The notes beneath the pieces are model-generated. The model made no database searches and had not been told where the DNA came from. It saw only the letters and a program-made list of their open reading frames with translations. A program made the position numbers and the translations under genes. A stretch of 64,000 bases of DNA from Caballeronia zhejiangensis (lineage in GTDB: Bacteria; Pseudomonadota; Gammaproteobacteria; Burkholderiales; Burkholderiaceae), in assembly GCF_000698575.1 (NCBI RefSeq), contig NZ_JFHD01000015.1, forward strand, positions 99,272-163,271. The letters are read 5' to 3'. Of this stretch, positions 1 to 8,027 are shown one piece after another; within the stretch, counting starts at the first letter, position 1; each line of letters opens with the position of its first letter.

Positions 1-382
1 GGCCGATGGTCTTCTTCTGCGCGGTCAGCTCCAGCACGCGCGTATGGAACGGTTGCTCGCGTCTCCGGAGCGCGGCTTCCACTTGCCACAGATGATTGCG
101 AAACGCGTGGGCGATGTTCGAATCCGCCGCGGCGAGATCGCGTGCGACGATGAAAAGCCCGTTCAGCGAAACGCCGCTTCCGCCTGCATCGACGGGAAGA
201 CGCAGCGCGCCGAAGCCGAGCGCCTTGAGCTTTGCAATCTCTTCGTGCGGCAGCCGGTGCCCGCGTTCGCGCTCGGCGGCAGTCGCGGCGATGTCACCGA
301 TGATCTCCGAAAAGCCGAGCGCGGCGGACAGCGGGGAGACGAGCGTCGGTCCGGCGCTCGTCGGATAGTTGACGTCAGACAT
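1..382 (-). CDS. Acyl-CoA dehydrogenase-like sulfur-acquisition flavoprotein (partial)
   Basis: The reading frame starts with ATG at 382 and runs off the left edge, giving 127 residues of an N-terminal acyl-CoA dehydrogenase helical domain. Visible text includes LPHEEIAKLKALGFGALRLP and the GGSG turn around residues 67-70, which are typical of SfnB/DszC-like FMN- or FAD-dependent enzymes used to oxidise or desulfurise organosulfur compounds. It starts 16 bp after the stop of a sulfonate-type binding protein and is transcribed in the same direction, so it is probably the catabolic member of that uptake operon. The C-terminal catalytic part is outside the window, so SfnB, DszC and ordinary acyl-CoA dehydrogenase cannot be told apart with certainty. 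Confidence 0.8.
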   Translation of the reverse strand, partial: MSDVNYPTSAGPTLVSPLSAALGFSEIIGDIAATAAERERGHRLPHEEIAKLKALGFGALRLPVDAGGSGVSLNGLFIVARDLAAADSNIAHAFRNHLWQVEAALRRREQPFHTRVLELTAQKKTIG

Positions 383-398
383 TCGTGCGCTCCTCGAT

Positions 399-1403
399 TC
401 ACACCTTGATGCTGTAATCCGCGACCTTGATGCGCGAGTTGATGATCTTGCGCTCGGCCAGCCAGTCGGCGGCGCGCTGAAATTGCGCGATGAAAGCGGC
501 ATCGTCGGGCTCGTGAAACTGATTGACGCGCTTGAGGCTTGCGAGATAGTCGCGCACCTGATCCGGATATTTGCCCTCGCGCTGCACGAGCAATTCGGCT
601 TCGGCGGAATGCGCCGACTGCCACGCGCCTTCCACGTAATACGCATCGATCACCGCGCGGATCAGCTCGGAATTCTCCTCGGTGAACTTGCGGCGCGTGA
701 CGAGCGAGCTGTAATCGATCAGAAAATCCAGATCGCGGCCTTCGTTGAAGATGTCTTTCGCGTCGTTCGAGAAGCGCGAGATGTCGACGCCGGGCGACCA
801 CATCGACCAAGCGTCGACTTTGCCTTGCGCGAAGGCGGGCGCCGCGTCGGGCGGATTCAGATAGACGAACTGGACCTTGTCGCGATCGACGCGATGCTTC
901 TCCAGCGCGGCGATCAACAGGAATTCGCCAAGCCCCGACCGGTTGACGGCGACCTTGCGGCCCGCGAGATCGGCGACGGATTCGATGCCGCTCGACTTCT
1001 TCGCGATGATGGCCGTCGAGCGCGGCGAATAGATGTCGAACGCGGTGAAGACGATCGGCGAGCCGGCGAGCATCGCGGCGAGTGCGGGAGTCGTCGATCC
1101 CCAGAATCCGAAGTCGGCGCTGCCGCCGACCACGGCCTGTATCGAAGGCGCATGGTTCGGGAAAGGGCCGACCCATTCGACCTTGATGCCTTTCGCGGCG
1201 AGCGTCTTCTCGAACACGCCGCGCTGCTTCGCGATGTCGGGCAGGCTGCCGTAACCCCAGCCGATGCGGACCGTATCGGTGTTGCGCGTCAGCTTGCGCG
1301 GCTCGGCCGCGCGTGCCGGGAACAATCCGCCGGTCGCGGCGCCGGCCAGGAGGCCTCCCGCCGCGCGCAGCAACCGGCGGCGGCTCAGCGATGAGTCGTT
1401 CAT
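399..1403 (-). CDS. Aliphatic sulfonate-type ABC transporter substrate-binding protein
   Basis: 334 residues. The N-terminus carries a twin-arginine-like motif (SRRRLLRA, residues 7-14) followed by a hydrophobic stretch and an AxA cleavage region near residue 32, so it is likely exported folded to the periplasm. The body has the SsuA/TauA pattern, including VRIGWGYGSLPDIAKQRGVF and a GSADFGFWGSTTPALAAMLAG region that normally lines the ligand pocket. It follows the permease and ATPase genes in the same operon. The family binds alkanesulfonates or sulfate esters; the exact ligand cannot be read from sequence. Confidence 0.85.
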   Translation of the reverse strand: MNDSSLSRRRLLRAAGGLLAGAATGGLFPARAAEPRKLTRNTDTVRIGWGYGSLPDIAKQRGVFEKTLAAKGIKVEWVGPFPNHAPSIQAVVGGSADFGFWGSTTPALAAMLAGSPIVFTAFDIYSPRSTAIIAKKSSGIESVADLAGRKVAVNRSGLGEFLLIAALEKHRVDRDKVQFVYLNPPDAAPAFAQGKVDAWSMWSPGVDISRFSNDAKDIFNEGRDLDFLIDYSSLVTRRKFTEENSELIRAVIDAYYVEGAWQSAHSAEAELLVQREGKYPDQVRDYLASLKRVNQFHEPDDAAFIAQFQRAADWLAERKIINSRIKVADYSIKV

Positions 1404-1433
1404 GCTCGTCCTTCTTGTCTTATGGAAAAGTGA

Positions 1434-2150
1434 TCAGTGAGACCGGACGCCGAGTTCCGCGAGCAGGGCGGGGCGCAGTGCCTGCGGCGCGTGTTCGCCG
1501 GGTTCGAATGACGCCGCGATGCGTCCGGCGCGCATGACGAGAATCCTGTCGGCGAGCGTGAGCGCTTCGTCGACGTCATGCGTGACGATCAGCACGCCTG
1601 GCCGATGCAGCGCGACGAGTTCCTTGACGAGACCGTGCATGCGGATGCGCGTGAGCGCATCCAGCGCGGCGAACGGCTCGTCGAGCAGCAGCAGCGCGGG
1701 ATCGTGGATGAGCGCCCGCGCCAGCGCCACGCGCTGCGCCTGACCGCCTGACAGATTGCGCGGCCAGTCGTCCTCGCGGCCGGCGAGTCCGACTTCGGCC
1801 AGCGCGCGCGCCGCGCCCGTCCGGCCAATCGTATTCTCGTAGCCGAGCGCGACGTTCTGCCATAACGTCGACCAGGGCAGCAGGCGATGCTCCTGAAACA
1901 CGACGGACGGACGTTCCGGCGCGCGGATCGACCCGGCGTCGGGGGAATCGAGCCCCGCGAGCGCGCGTAGCAGCGTTGTCTTGCCGCATCCGCTTTCGCC
2001 GAGCAGCGCGACGAATTCGCCTTTGCGAATATCGAGGTCCAGTGCATCGATGACGACGCGGCTGCCATAGCGTCTTTGCAGTCCGCGCACGGACACCGCC
2101 AGCGCCGGCGAACCGACGCGCGCGTCGCGGCGCGTAACGATGGCCGTCAT
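1434..2150 (-). CDS. Sulfonate/nitrate-type ABC transporter ATP-binding protein
   Basis: 238 residues from the ATG at 2150. It has Walker A GESGCGKTT, signature LSGGQAQR and Walker B LLLLDEPFAALD followed by the switch histidine in VTHDVDEA, all complete. The short length without a regulatory C-terminal domain matches SsuB/TauB rather than sugar ATPases. Its start overlaps the upstream permease stop by 4 nt (ATGA), which indicates translational coupling. It energises import of the ligand bound by the downstream-encoded periplasmic protein. Confidence 0.9.
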   Translation of the reverse strand: MTAIVTRRDARVGSPALAVSVRGLQRRYGSRVVIDALDLDIRKGEFVALLGESGCGKTTLLRALAGLDSPDAGSIRAPERPSVVFQEHRLLPWSTLWQNVALGYENTIGRTGAARALAEVGLAGREDDWPRNLSGGQAQRVALARALIHDPALLLLDEPFAALDALTRIRMHGLVKELVALHRPGVLIVTHDVDEALTLADRILVMRAGRIAASFEPGEHAPQALRPALLAELGVRSH

Positions 2151-2986
2151 GTGCGCGCCCCTTTCGCGTAGTTCGCGTGCCACGAGAGATAGCGGGCTTC
2201 GAGCAGGCGCACGAGCGCATCCGCGACGACGCCGATGATCGCGTAGATGATGATGGTGAGCAGAATGACGTTGGTGTTCAGGAATTCGCGGGCGTCCATC
2301 GCGAGGAACCCGATGCCTTTCGTCGTGGCCAGCGTCTCGGCGATGACGAGCGCGAGCCACGCGTGGGCGAGCGCGTAACGCACGCCGGTGAGGATCGACG
2401 GCATTGCGCCGGGAAGGATGATTCGTCGCACGATCGCCGTTCGGTTCAGGCCGATCACGCGGGCGAGTTCCATCAGTTTCGAATCGATCTGGCGAATGCC
2501 GAGCATCGTGTTGATGTAGATCGGGAAGAGCACCGCGAGCGCGACCATAAAGATCTTGGCGATTTCGCCGACGCCGAACCAGACGATGACGAGCGGCAGC
2601 ATCGCCAGGAAAGGAATGGCGCGCACCATCTGGATCGAGCGGTCGAGGAGCGCTTGCGCGAGCGGCGAGAATCCGACGGCGATGCCGAGCGCGAGCCCGA
2701 TCGTTCCGCCGATGACGAAGCCTCCCGCGGCGCGCAGCAGCGACACGCCCAGGTGCACGAAGAGTTCGCCGTTTTGCGCCATGTGGACGGCCGTTTCGAA
2801 GACGCTGCTCGGTGCCGGGAGGACCTGCGGCGCGATCAGTCCGAGGCGCGCCGCGATTTCCCATAGCAGCACCACGATTGCGGGGATGGTCCAGGAGAGC
2901 CATCGGTAGAGCACGTCTTTGGAAATCAGCGCGCGAGACGCGTGTCCCGAGCGATAGGTGTCGCGCGTGGATGTCAGGTCAGCCAT
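2147..2986 (-). CDS. Sulfonate-type ABC transporter permease
   Basis: 279 residues from the chosen ATG at 2986; an open frame reaches further upstream to 3079 but those extra residues look non-coding. About six membrane segments are visible, starting with WTIPAIVVLLWEIAARLGLI, and the cytoplasmic coupling loop (EAA-like) appears as IILPGAMPSILTGVRYALAHAW-type sequence near residue 180. The length and pattern match SsuC/TauC. First gene of the four-gene organosulfur operon, so its promoter should lie in 2987-3149, opposite the + strand gene starting at 3150. Confidence 0.88.
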   Translation of the reverse strand: MADLTSTRDTYRSGHASRALISKDVLYRWLSWTIPAIVVLLWEIAARLGLIAPQVLPAPSSVFETAVHMAQNGELFVHLGVSLLRAAGGFVIGGTIGLALGIAVGFSPLAQALLDRSIQMVRAIPFLAMLPLVIVWFGVGEIAKIFMVALAVLFPIYINTMLGIRQIDSKLMELARVIGLNRTAIVRRIILPGAMPSILTGVRYALAHAWLALVIAETLATTKGIGFLAMDAREFLNTNVILLTIIIYAIIGVVADALVRLLEARYLSWHANYAKGART

Positions 2987-3149
2987 CTTGTCGGCTCGTC
3001 GTGAATTCGAGCCTGTAATTAGAAAGCTTCGGAATGCACGCAACAAACGTTTTATTGTGCTTTGCTTTTCACGCTTCACCGCGTTAGGGCATACGCATTG
3101 CTTACTACGAGAGACGCGCTTGCAAACCTCTTTCGCTTATGCCCGCCGC

Positions 3150-3398
3150 ATGAATCAATATGACCTCGTCAGCGCCATTCAATGTCTGCAACAAGAGCTC
3201 GACACGTCGCTTTTGAGCGACAAACAGTGCGCGGTTCGGATTTACACGCTGATTAAACAGATCGAAGCCGCCTCGATAATGGACGATCGCCTGAAACACG
3301 ATCTGATGATGGTCGAATTTCTTCTGGTATTGAAACGGCGGCAGCAAGCACTCGATCGGCTCAAGAGCGCGGTGGTAGCCACGTATCTGCGCGCATGA
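3150..3398 (+). CDS. Small helical hypothetical protein
   Basis: 82 residues from ATG 3150 (MNQYDLVSAIQCLQQELD...). It is predicted to be almost all helical, charged and soluble, with a basic LKRRQQALDRLKSAVV tail, and has no signal peptide or known motif that I recognise. The frame remains open upstream to 2958, but that part overlaps the divergent permease and reads as noise. Codon choice from 3150 on is GC-biased like neighbouring genes, supporting a real gene. Function unknown. Confidence 0.55.
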   Translation: MNQYDLVSAIQCLQQELDTSLLSDKQCAVRIYTLIKQIEAASIMDDRLKHDLMMVEFLLVLKRRQQALDRLKSAVVATYLRA

Positions 3399-3475
3399 TC
3401 GGAATTGTCTAGTGGTCCGTGGCGGGGGGAGGCTTCTACAGTGTGGCTTCCCACAACGTCCGATGGAGAGTGACC

Positions 3476-3835
3476 ATGGAATCCAGAATGAACGTCTCGG
3501 TCAATGACCACGGTCATGCAGTCATCACGTATTCGATGCCGCTGAGCGACTACTGCGCTCAACGAGCAAAAACGCTGCGCGCAATGGTGCAAGTCGTCAG
3601 CCATGCAAAAGAAACCGAGGACAGCGCCGCGCTCGTCAAGCCGCTCATGGAACTGATCCGCGTGCACGTCGACGAAATCGAGCCGCTATTCAAGTCGCTC
3701 GATCAGCGCGCATACGAAAAGGGATTCGAAGACGGGCGAGACGTCGGATTCCCGAAGAGCAAGAATCCGCACGAAATCGCCAAAGTACCGGCGGATAACG
3801 TCGCCGCAGTCAGACCCGCACGGTCAACTGCGTGA
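3476..3835 (+). CDS. Hypothetical protein, 119 aa
   Basis: The start at ATG 3476 has a GGAGAG ribosome site at 3465-3470; the frame is open further upstream but without a ribosome site. The protein has an N-terminal beta-like segment (MNVSVNDHGHAVITYSMPL) and a long acidic/amphipathic helical part (residues 20-80) with FEDGRDVGFP. No catalytic motif or membrane segment is visible and I do not recognise the family. Its last 26 bp overlap the end of the convergent response-regulator-like gene at 3810, so the two transcripts share an antisense tail. Confidence 0.6.
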   Translation: MESRMNVSVNDHGHAVITYSMPLSDYCAQRAKTLRAMVQVVSHAKETEDSAALVKPLMELIRVHVDEIEPLFKSLDQRAYEKGFEDGRDVGFPKSKNPHEIAKVPADNVAAVRPARSTA

Positions 3836-4313
3836 CGCTCATGCTTTCGCCGCAATAGTCGGGCGCGGCATCGGAAGAAACGGCGGCGTCGCGATAAGCG
3901 GCGATGCGCGCCGAGACGATCCCTGTCGCGCCGGAAAGCACGCGCTCGCATACGCGTTCGAACTCGCCCGCGCCCTCGCGCAAGCTCACGAGGCCCGCCG
4001 CGCCTGCGCGCTGCGTCTCGGCGAGCGCGTGGGCGTTGGTTCCGTCGGTGAAAACGACGACCGGCGTAGCCGGACACGCCGCGCGCATCTCCCGCAAAAA
4101 CGCGAAGTCGTCAGCCGGCGAGCCTTCCATGCCGCAACTCAGCACGATTACGTCGTAGCTCGTCGTCTTCAGCCTCGCGAGCAATTTATCGGCGTTCCTG
4201 ACGCACGCCGACACCCGAAACCGGTCACTCGACTCGAACCAGCTTTGCAGCCCATATAAAACGACGGGGCGATCGTCGGCAAAGACGATCTCGATTTTGC
4301 TTTTGCGCTTCAT
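3810..4313 (-). CDS. Degenerate response-regulator receiver protein without HTH
   Basis: 167 residues from ATG 4313. The fold follows a LuxR/RcsB-type receiver: acidic pair D13-D14, beta-3 YDVIVLS, the conserved T89 in VVVFTDG and alpha/beta-5 AGAAGLVSL. However the phospho-acceptor position is Ser59 instead of Asp (SCGMEG), and the conserved lysine near 110-111 is also absent, so phosphorylation is not expected. The sequence stops with QLTVRV, exactly where a LuxR-type helix-turn-helix (LTxRE...) would begin. It is therefore either a pseudo-receiver acting by protein contact or a truncated relic. The stop lies inside the convergent neighbour. Confidence 0.7.
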   Translation of the reverse strand: MKRKSKIEIVFADDRPVVLYGLQSWFESSDRFRVSACVRNADKLLARLKTTSYDVIVLSCGMEGSPADDFAFLREMRAACPATPVVVFTDGTNAHALAETQRAGAAGLVSLREGAGEFERVCERVLSGATGIVSARIAAYRDAAVSSDAAPDYCGESMSVTQLTVRV

Positions 4314-4539
4314 TCTTTTAGACCGGCCTCGACGGACAATGCACACGATGTCCGGGTTGGAATTTCTTCGAGCGCGCACGTTAGCAAATCGGCAGCGTTC
4401 ACGCTGCGGCGCACAACAAAATTTCTCGATTCATGGTCGATCCGTAGCGCTGCCGTTCGTCGTGGAAGTAGCCGGCGCTGCAAATGTCGCGATCGCTGCG
4501 CCGCGTCCGCAATCCGCTCGACTATCTGGAGACAGCCCG

Positions 4540-5199
4540 ATGAGCCTGCAACTCTATGCACATCCCTTTTCGTCTTACTGTCAGAAAGTTCTGGTGGCGC
4601 TGTATGAGAACGGCACGCCGTTCGAATGGCGCGCGCTGACACCCGAAACGCCGCATTCGATGGCCGAACTCGCCGAAATCTGGCCGATGAAGCGCTTTCC
4701 CGTGCTCGTCGACGACGGCAGCCCGGTGATCGAATCGACGGTCATCATCGAATATCTCGGGCTGTATCACGCCGGCCCGGTGCGCCTCGTTCCCGACGAT
4801 CCGCGCGCCGCGCTCGAAACGCGCTGGATGGATCGTTTCTTCGACAACTACGTGTCCACGCCGCAGCAGAAGATCGTTTTCGACGCGATGCGCGATCCGC
4901 ACGAGCGCGACGCGCGCGGCGTCGCCGATGCCCGCGCGATGCTCGACACGTCGTACGCGTTTCTCGATCGCAAGATGTCCGCGCGCGAATGGGCGGCGGG
5001 CGACGCGTTCAGCCTCGCGGATTGCGGCGCCGCGCCGTTCCTGTTCTATGCGGACTGGTGTCATCGCATCGCGGAGCGGTATTCGAACGTGATCGCGTAT
5101 CGCAAGCGGCTGCTCGCGCGGCCGTCGTTCGCGCGCGCCGTCGACGAAGCGCGGCCTTACCGGTCGCTGTTTCCGCTCGGCGCGCCGGACCGCGACTGA
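4540..5199 (+). CDS. Glutathione S-transferase family protein
   Basis: 219 residues from ATG 4540, preceded by GGAGA at 4528-4532. The N-terminal thioredoxin-like half has the SSYCQKV active-site region (residues 9-15), the cis-Pro segment KRFPVLVDDG and the glutathione-contacting ES motif (VIESTVIIEYL). The C-terminal half is the all-helical GST domain with the N-capping box-like FSLADCGAAP. The family conjugates or reduces electrophiles with glutathione in the cytosol. It is followed 27 bp later by a DUF899 gene in the same direction, perhaps co-transcribed. Confidence 0.85.
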   Translation: MSLQLYAHPFSSYCQKVLVALYENGTPFEWRALTPETPHSMAELAEIWPMKRFPVLVDDGSPVIESTVIIEYLGLYHAGPVRLVPDDPRAALETRWMDRFFDNYVSTPQQKIVFDAMRDPHERDARGVADARAMLDTSYAFLDRKMSAREWAAGDAFSLADCGAAPFLFYADWCHRIAERYSNVIAYRKRLLARPSFARAVDEARPYRSLFPLGAPDRD

Positions 5200-5226
5200 A
5201 TCGCCCATTCTGAAAGGAGATCGGAT

Positions 5227-5943
5227 ATGAGCACGACCACGAACTACATTCCCGCCGATGAACTCGCGCAGCGCGCGACGATGAGATTTCCCAACGAAAG
5301 CGCCGAATATCGCCGGGCGCGCACCGCGTTGCTGGCCGAGGAAATCGACTTGCGCCGGCATATCGAGCGCGTCGCGCAGATGCGTCGCGCGTTGCCGCCC
5401 GGCGGCGAAGTGACGGGCGATTATCGATTCGACGGCGAGCGTGGCGCGGTTGATTTCGCCGGGCTCTTCGGCGACAAGGACACGCTCGTCACGTATAGCT
5501 ACATGTTCGGGCCGCAGCGCGAGCGGCCGTGTCCGATGTGCACGTCGCTCTTGTCGGCGTGGGACGGCGAGGCGCGCGATATCGAGCAGCGCGTGGCGCT
5601 CGCGGTGATCGCGCGTTCGCCGCTCGCGAAACTCGTCGCGTTCAAGAAGGAGCGCGGCTGGCGCGACCTGCGGCTTTTCTCCGATACGAACGGCAATTTC
5701 AGCCGCGACTATCACGCGATATCGAAGGAAGGCGGCGACGATCCCGCGCTCAACGTCTTCACGCGGCGTGACGGCGTGATCCGTCATTTCTGGAGCGGCG
5801 AGATGGATTTTTCGACCGCCGATCCGAACGAGGATCCGCGCGGCGCGCCCGATCTGATGCCGCTCTGGACCGTGTTCGACATGACGCCCGAGGGACGCGG
5901 GACGAACTGGTATCCGAAGCTGGATTACGGGCCGCGTGACTGA
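5227..5943 (+). CDS. DUF899 thioredoxin-like protein
   Basis: 238 residues with a clear AAAGGAGAT ribosome site just upstream. The protein carries the DUF899 pattern: VDFAGLFGDKDTLVTYSYMF, a CPMC cysteine pair within PCPMCTSLL near residue 100, and a C-terminal LMPLWTVFDMTPEGRG. These proteins have a thioredoxin-like fold and are usually annotated as thioredoxin-family proteins of unknown substrate. Position directly after a glutathione transferase gene suggests a shared detoxification or redox role, but this is inference. Confidence 0.85.
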   Translation: MSTTTNYIPADELAQRATMRFPNESAEYRRARTALLAEEIDLRRHIERVAQMRRALPPGGEVTGDYRFDGERGAVDFAGLFGDKDTLVTYSYMFGPQRERPCPMCTSLLSAWDGEARDIEQRVALAVIARSPLAKLVAFKKERGWRDLRLFSDTNGNFSRDYHAISKEGGDDPALNVFTRRDGVIRHFWSGEMDFSTADPNEDPRGAPDLMPLWTVFDMTPEGRGTNWYPKLDYGPRD

Positions 5944-6035
5944 GCCGGTCGCTGCCGGAGGAAATCGACGAGGACGGATACAATGCCGCGGCGCGCTTTC
6001 CAACGCGCTTCCGGCCGAGTCATCCGATCCAAGTC

Positions 6036-7097
6036 ATGAACAATTCGCCCCGGGCCTTCCTGCTGGGCCCGCTTCTCAAGAGCGTGTCGCGGTCGTTTTA
6101 TCTCACGCTGCGCATTTTGCCGGCGGGCATGCGCGACCCCATCGGGCTCGCGTATCTGCTTGCGCGCGCCGCCGATACGATCGCGGATACATCGCTGATT
6201 TCGCCGCAGCGTCGGCTGGAATTGCTGCTCTCGCTGCGCGCGCAAATCAACGGTGCGCCCGACGACGGCGCGCTCGCGCGCATCGCGGGTGAGGTCGCGG
6301 GGCAGCAGGCGCAGCCGGACGAACGCGCGCTGCTCGAATCGCTCGATGCGGCGCTCGCGATCCTGCCGCAATTGAACGCCGACGACCGGGCCGCCGTGCG
6401 CGACATCGTCACGACGCTTTCCACCGGCATGGAGTTCGATCTGCGCACGTTTCCCGACGAAACATCGGGCGAGATCGTCGCGTTGCGGGAATTCGGCGAA
6501 CTGGATCGCTATACGTATCTCGTCGCGGGTTGCGTCGGCGAATTCTGGACGAAGATGACGTACGCGCATATGCCCGGCACGCTGAAAGCCGCGCCCGACA
6601 CGATGCTCGCGCTCGGCGTGCGCTTCGGCAAGGCGCTGCAGATGACCAACGTGCTGCGCGACTGCGCGAAGGATTTGCGCATCGGCCGATGCTATCTGCC
6701 CGAATCGATGCTCGCGCGGCATGGCCTCACGCCGCAAGATGTGTTGCGGCCCGAAACGTCGGCGCGCGCGCGGCCCGTGCTTTTCGAATTGCTGCGCACG
6801 TCGCTCGCGCTGTTTGAAGACGCCGTCGATTACACGCTCGCGATTCCGGCGAGCGCGATCCGTCTGCGTCTCGCGTGTCTCTGGCCGATCATGATCGGCC
6901 TCGATACGCTCGTCCTGCTCGCGCGCAACGAAGCGTGGCTCGATCCGCGGAAGGTCTCGAAGGTGCGCCGCAACGACGTGTACCGGATCATGGCGGCGTC
7001 GTTGCCGATGGTCGTATCGAACGGCATGTTGCGCGCGTGGACCGCGCGCCGTGTTCAGGCAATCCAAGCCGAGATCAGCGCCGCAACTCGGCCATGA
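6036..7097 (+). CDS. Squalene/phytoene synthase family protein
   Basis: 353 residues. Both Mg-diphosphate binding motifs of head-to-head prenyl synthases are present: DTIAD at residues 47-51 and DCAKD at 209-213, together with YLVAGCVGEF (161-170) and the product-flap region GRCYLP. The enzyme would condense two farnesyl or geranylgeranyl diphosphates. No hopanoid or carotenoid partner (HpnD/HpnE, squalene-hopene cyclase, desaturase) is found nearby, so the end product is unclear. The 3' end overlaps the convergent LysR gene by 23 bp. Confidence 0.88.
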   Translation: MNNSPRAFLLGPLLKSVSRSFYLTLRILPAGMRDPIGLAYLLARAADTIADTSLISPQRRLELLLSLRAQINGAPDDGALARIAGEVAGQQAQPDERALLESLDAALAILPQLNADDRAAVRDIVTTLSTGMEFDLRTFPDETSGEIVALREFGELDRYTYLVAGCVGEFWTKMTYAHMPGTLKAAPDTMLALGVRFGKALQMTNVLRDCAKDLRIGRCYLPESMLARHGLTPQDVLRPETSARARPVLFELLRTSLALFEDAVDYTLAIPASAIRLRLACLWPIMIGLDTLVLLARNEAWLDPRKVSKVRRNDVYRIMAASLPMVVSNGMLRAWTARRVQAIQAEISAATRP

Positions 7098-7923
7098 TGC
7101 GTTCGGCGAGAAAGTCGCACGGCGGCCGTTTCGACGCCGCGCTGCGCGCCAGAACCACTTCGAGCGTGCCAATATCGGGCAGGCCTTGCGCCGGCCCGAG
7201 CAGCGTGAAATGCGCCGGCACCGCGCATTTCGCGAGCGGCGTCACGGCGAGACCGGCTTCGGCCATCGTCAGCAGACCGAGCAGGCTCGGACTTTCATAC
7301 GACGTGCGATAGCCGATGCGCGCGCGCTCCAGGCTGCGGATCGCGTTTTCGCGCGCGACGCTGCCCGGCAAAAACACGGCGATGGGCAAGGGCCGCTCCT
7401 TCCAGATCTCGGTGCCGGGCGCGGCGGCCCAGACCATCGGCTCGTGGCGGAGAAATTCGCCCGACAAACCCTTCACGCGCGTCGCGCAGACAAGATCGAC
7501 CGAGCCGTCTTTCACCATCGGCGCGAGCGCGACGCTCGGCAGGCCGACCACCTGAATCTCGACTTTCGGATACGTCGCCGAGAATTTCTTGAGGATCGGC
7601 GGAAAAAGCGACGACGCGTAATCGTCCGGCACGCCGATCACCACGCGTCCCGTCACGTCCGGCCGTACGACCGCCGCCCATGCCTCGTCGCGCAGCGCGA
7701 TCATGCGCCGCGCGTAGGTGAGGAGCACTTCGCCGTCCTGCGTCGGCACCACGCTGCGCGGCTTGCGCACGAACAGCGCCTTGCCCAGCGCGGTTTCCAG
7801 CGTCTTGATCTGCATGCTGACCGCCGACTGCGAGCGATGCACGAGCTCCGCCGCGCGGCTGATGTTGCCGGTATCCGCGACGGCGATGATCATCGAAAGG
7901 ACGTCCAGATCGAGCGCTTTCAT
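7075..7923 (-). CDS. LysR-family transcriptional regulator
   Basis: 282 residues from ATG 7923 (MKALDLDVL). The winged helix-turn-helix is at residues 18-40 (NISRAAELVHRSQSAVSMQIK), followed by the usual effector-binding domain with DGSVDLVCA and ESPSLLGLLTMAEAGLAVTPL. It is divergent from the alpha/beta hydrolase at 8028 with a 104-bp gap that contains a perfect T-N11-A palindrome at 7943-7955. It likely controls that hydrolase and itself. Ligand unknown. Confidence 0.9.
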   Translation of the reverse strand: MKALDLDVLSMIIAVADTGNISRAAELVHRSQSAVSMQIKTLETALGKALFVRKPRSVVPTQDGEVLLTYARRMIALRDEAWAAVVRPDVTGRVVIGVPDDYASSLFPPILKKFSATYPKVEIQVVGLPSVALAPMVKDGSVDLVCATRVKGLSGEFLRHEPMVWAAAPGTEIWKERPLPIAVFLPGSVARENAIRSLERARIGYRTSYESPSLLGLLTMAEAGLAVTPLAKCAVPAHFTLLGPAQGLPDIGTLEVVLARSAASKRPPCDFLAERIMAELRR

Positions 7924-7942
7924 GGTGAGCGACCGGTTGCTA

Positions 7943-7955
7943 TCAGAAATTCTGA
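7943..7955. promoter_or_regulatory. Putative LysR operator (T-N11-A palindrome)
   Basis: TCAGAAATTCTGA has perfect 6-bp arms around a single central base and exactly fits the T-N11-A rule for LysR boxes. It lies between the divergent LysR gene (start 7923) and the hydrolase gene (start 8028). Confidence 0.6.
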
Positions 7956-8027
7956 ACGATCCTATCAAAATTATGCGTTTTTCTTTTGCTTCGCCGCGGC
8001 GCATAGTCGCATCCAAGGAGCTAACTC

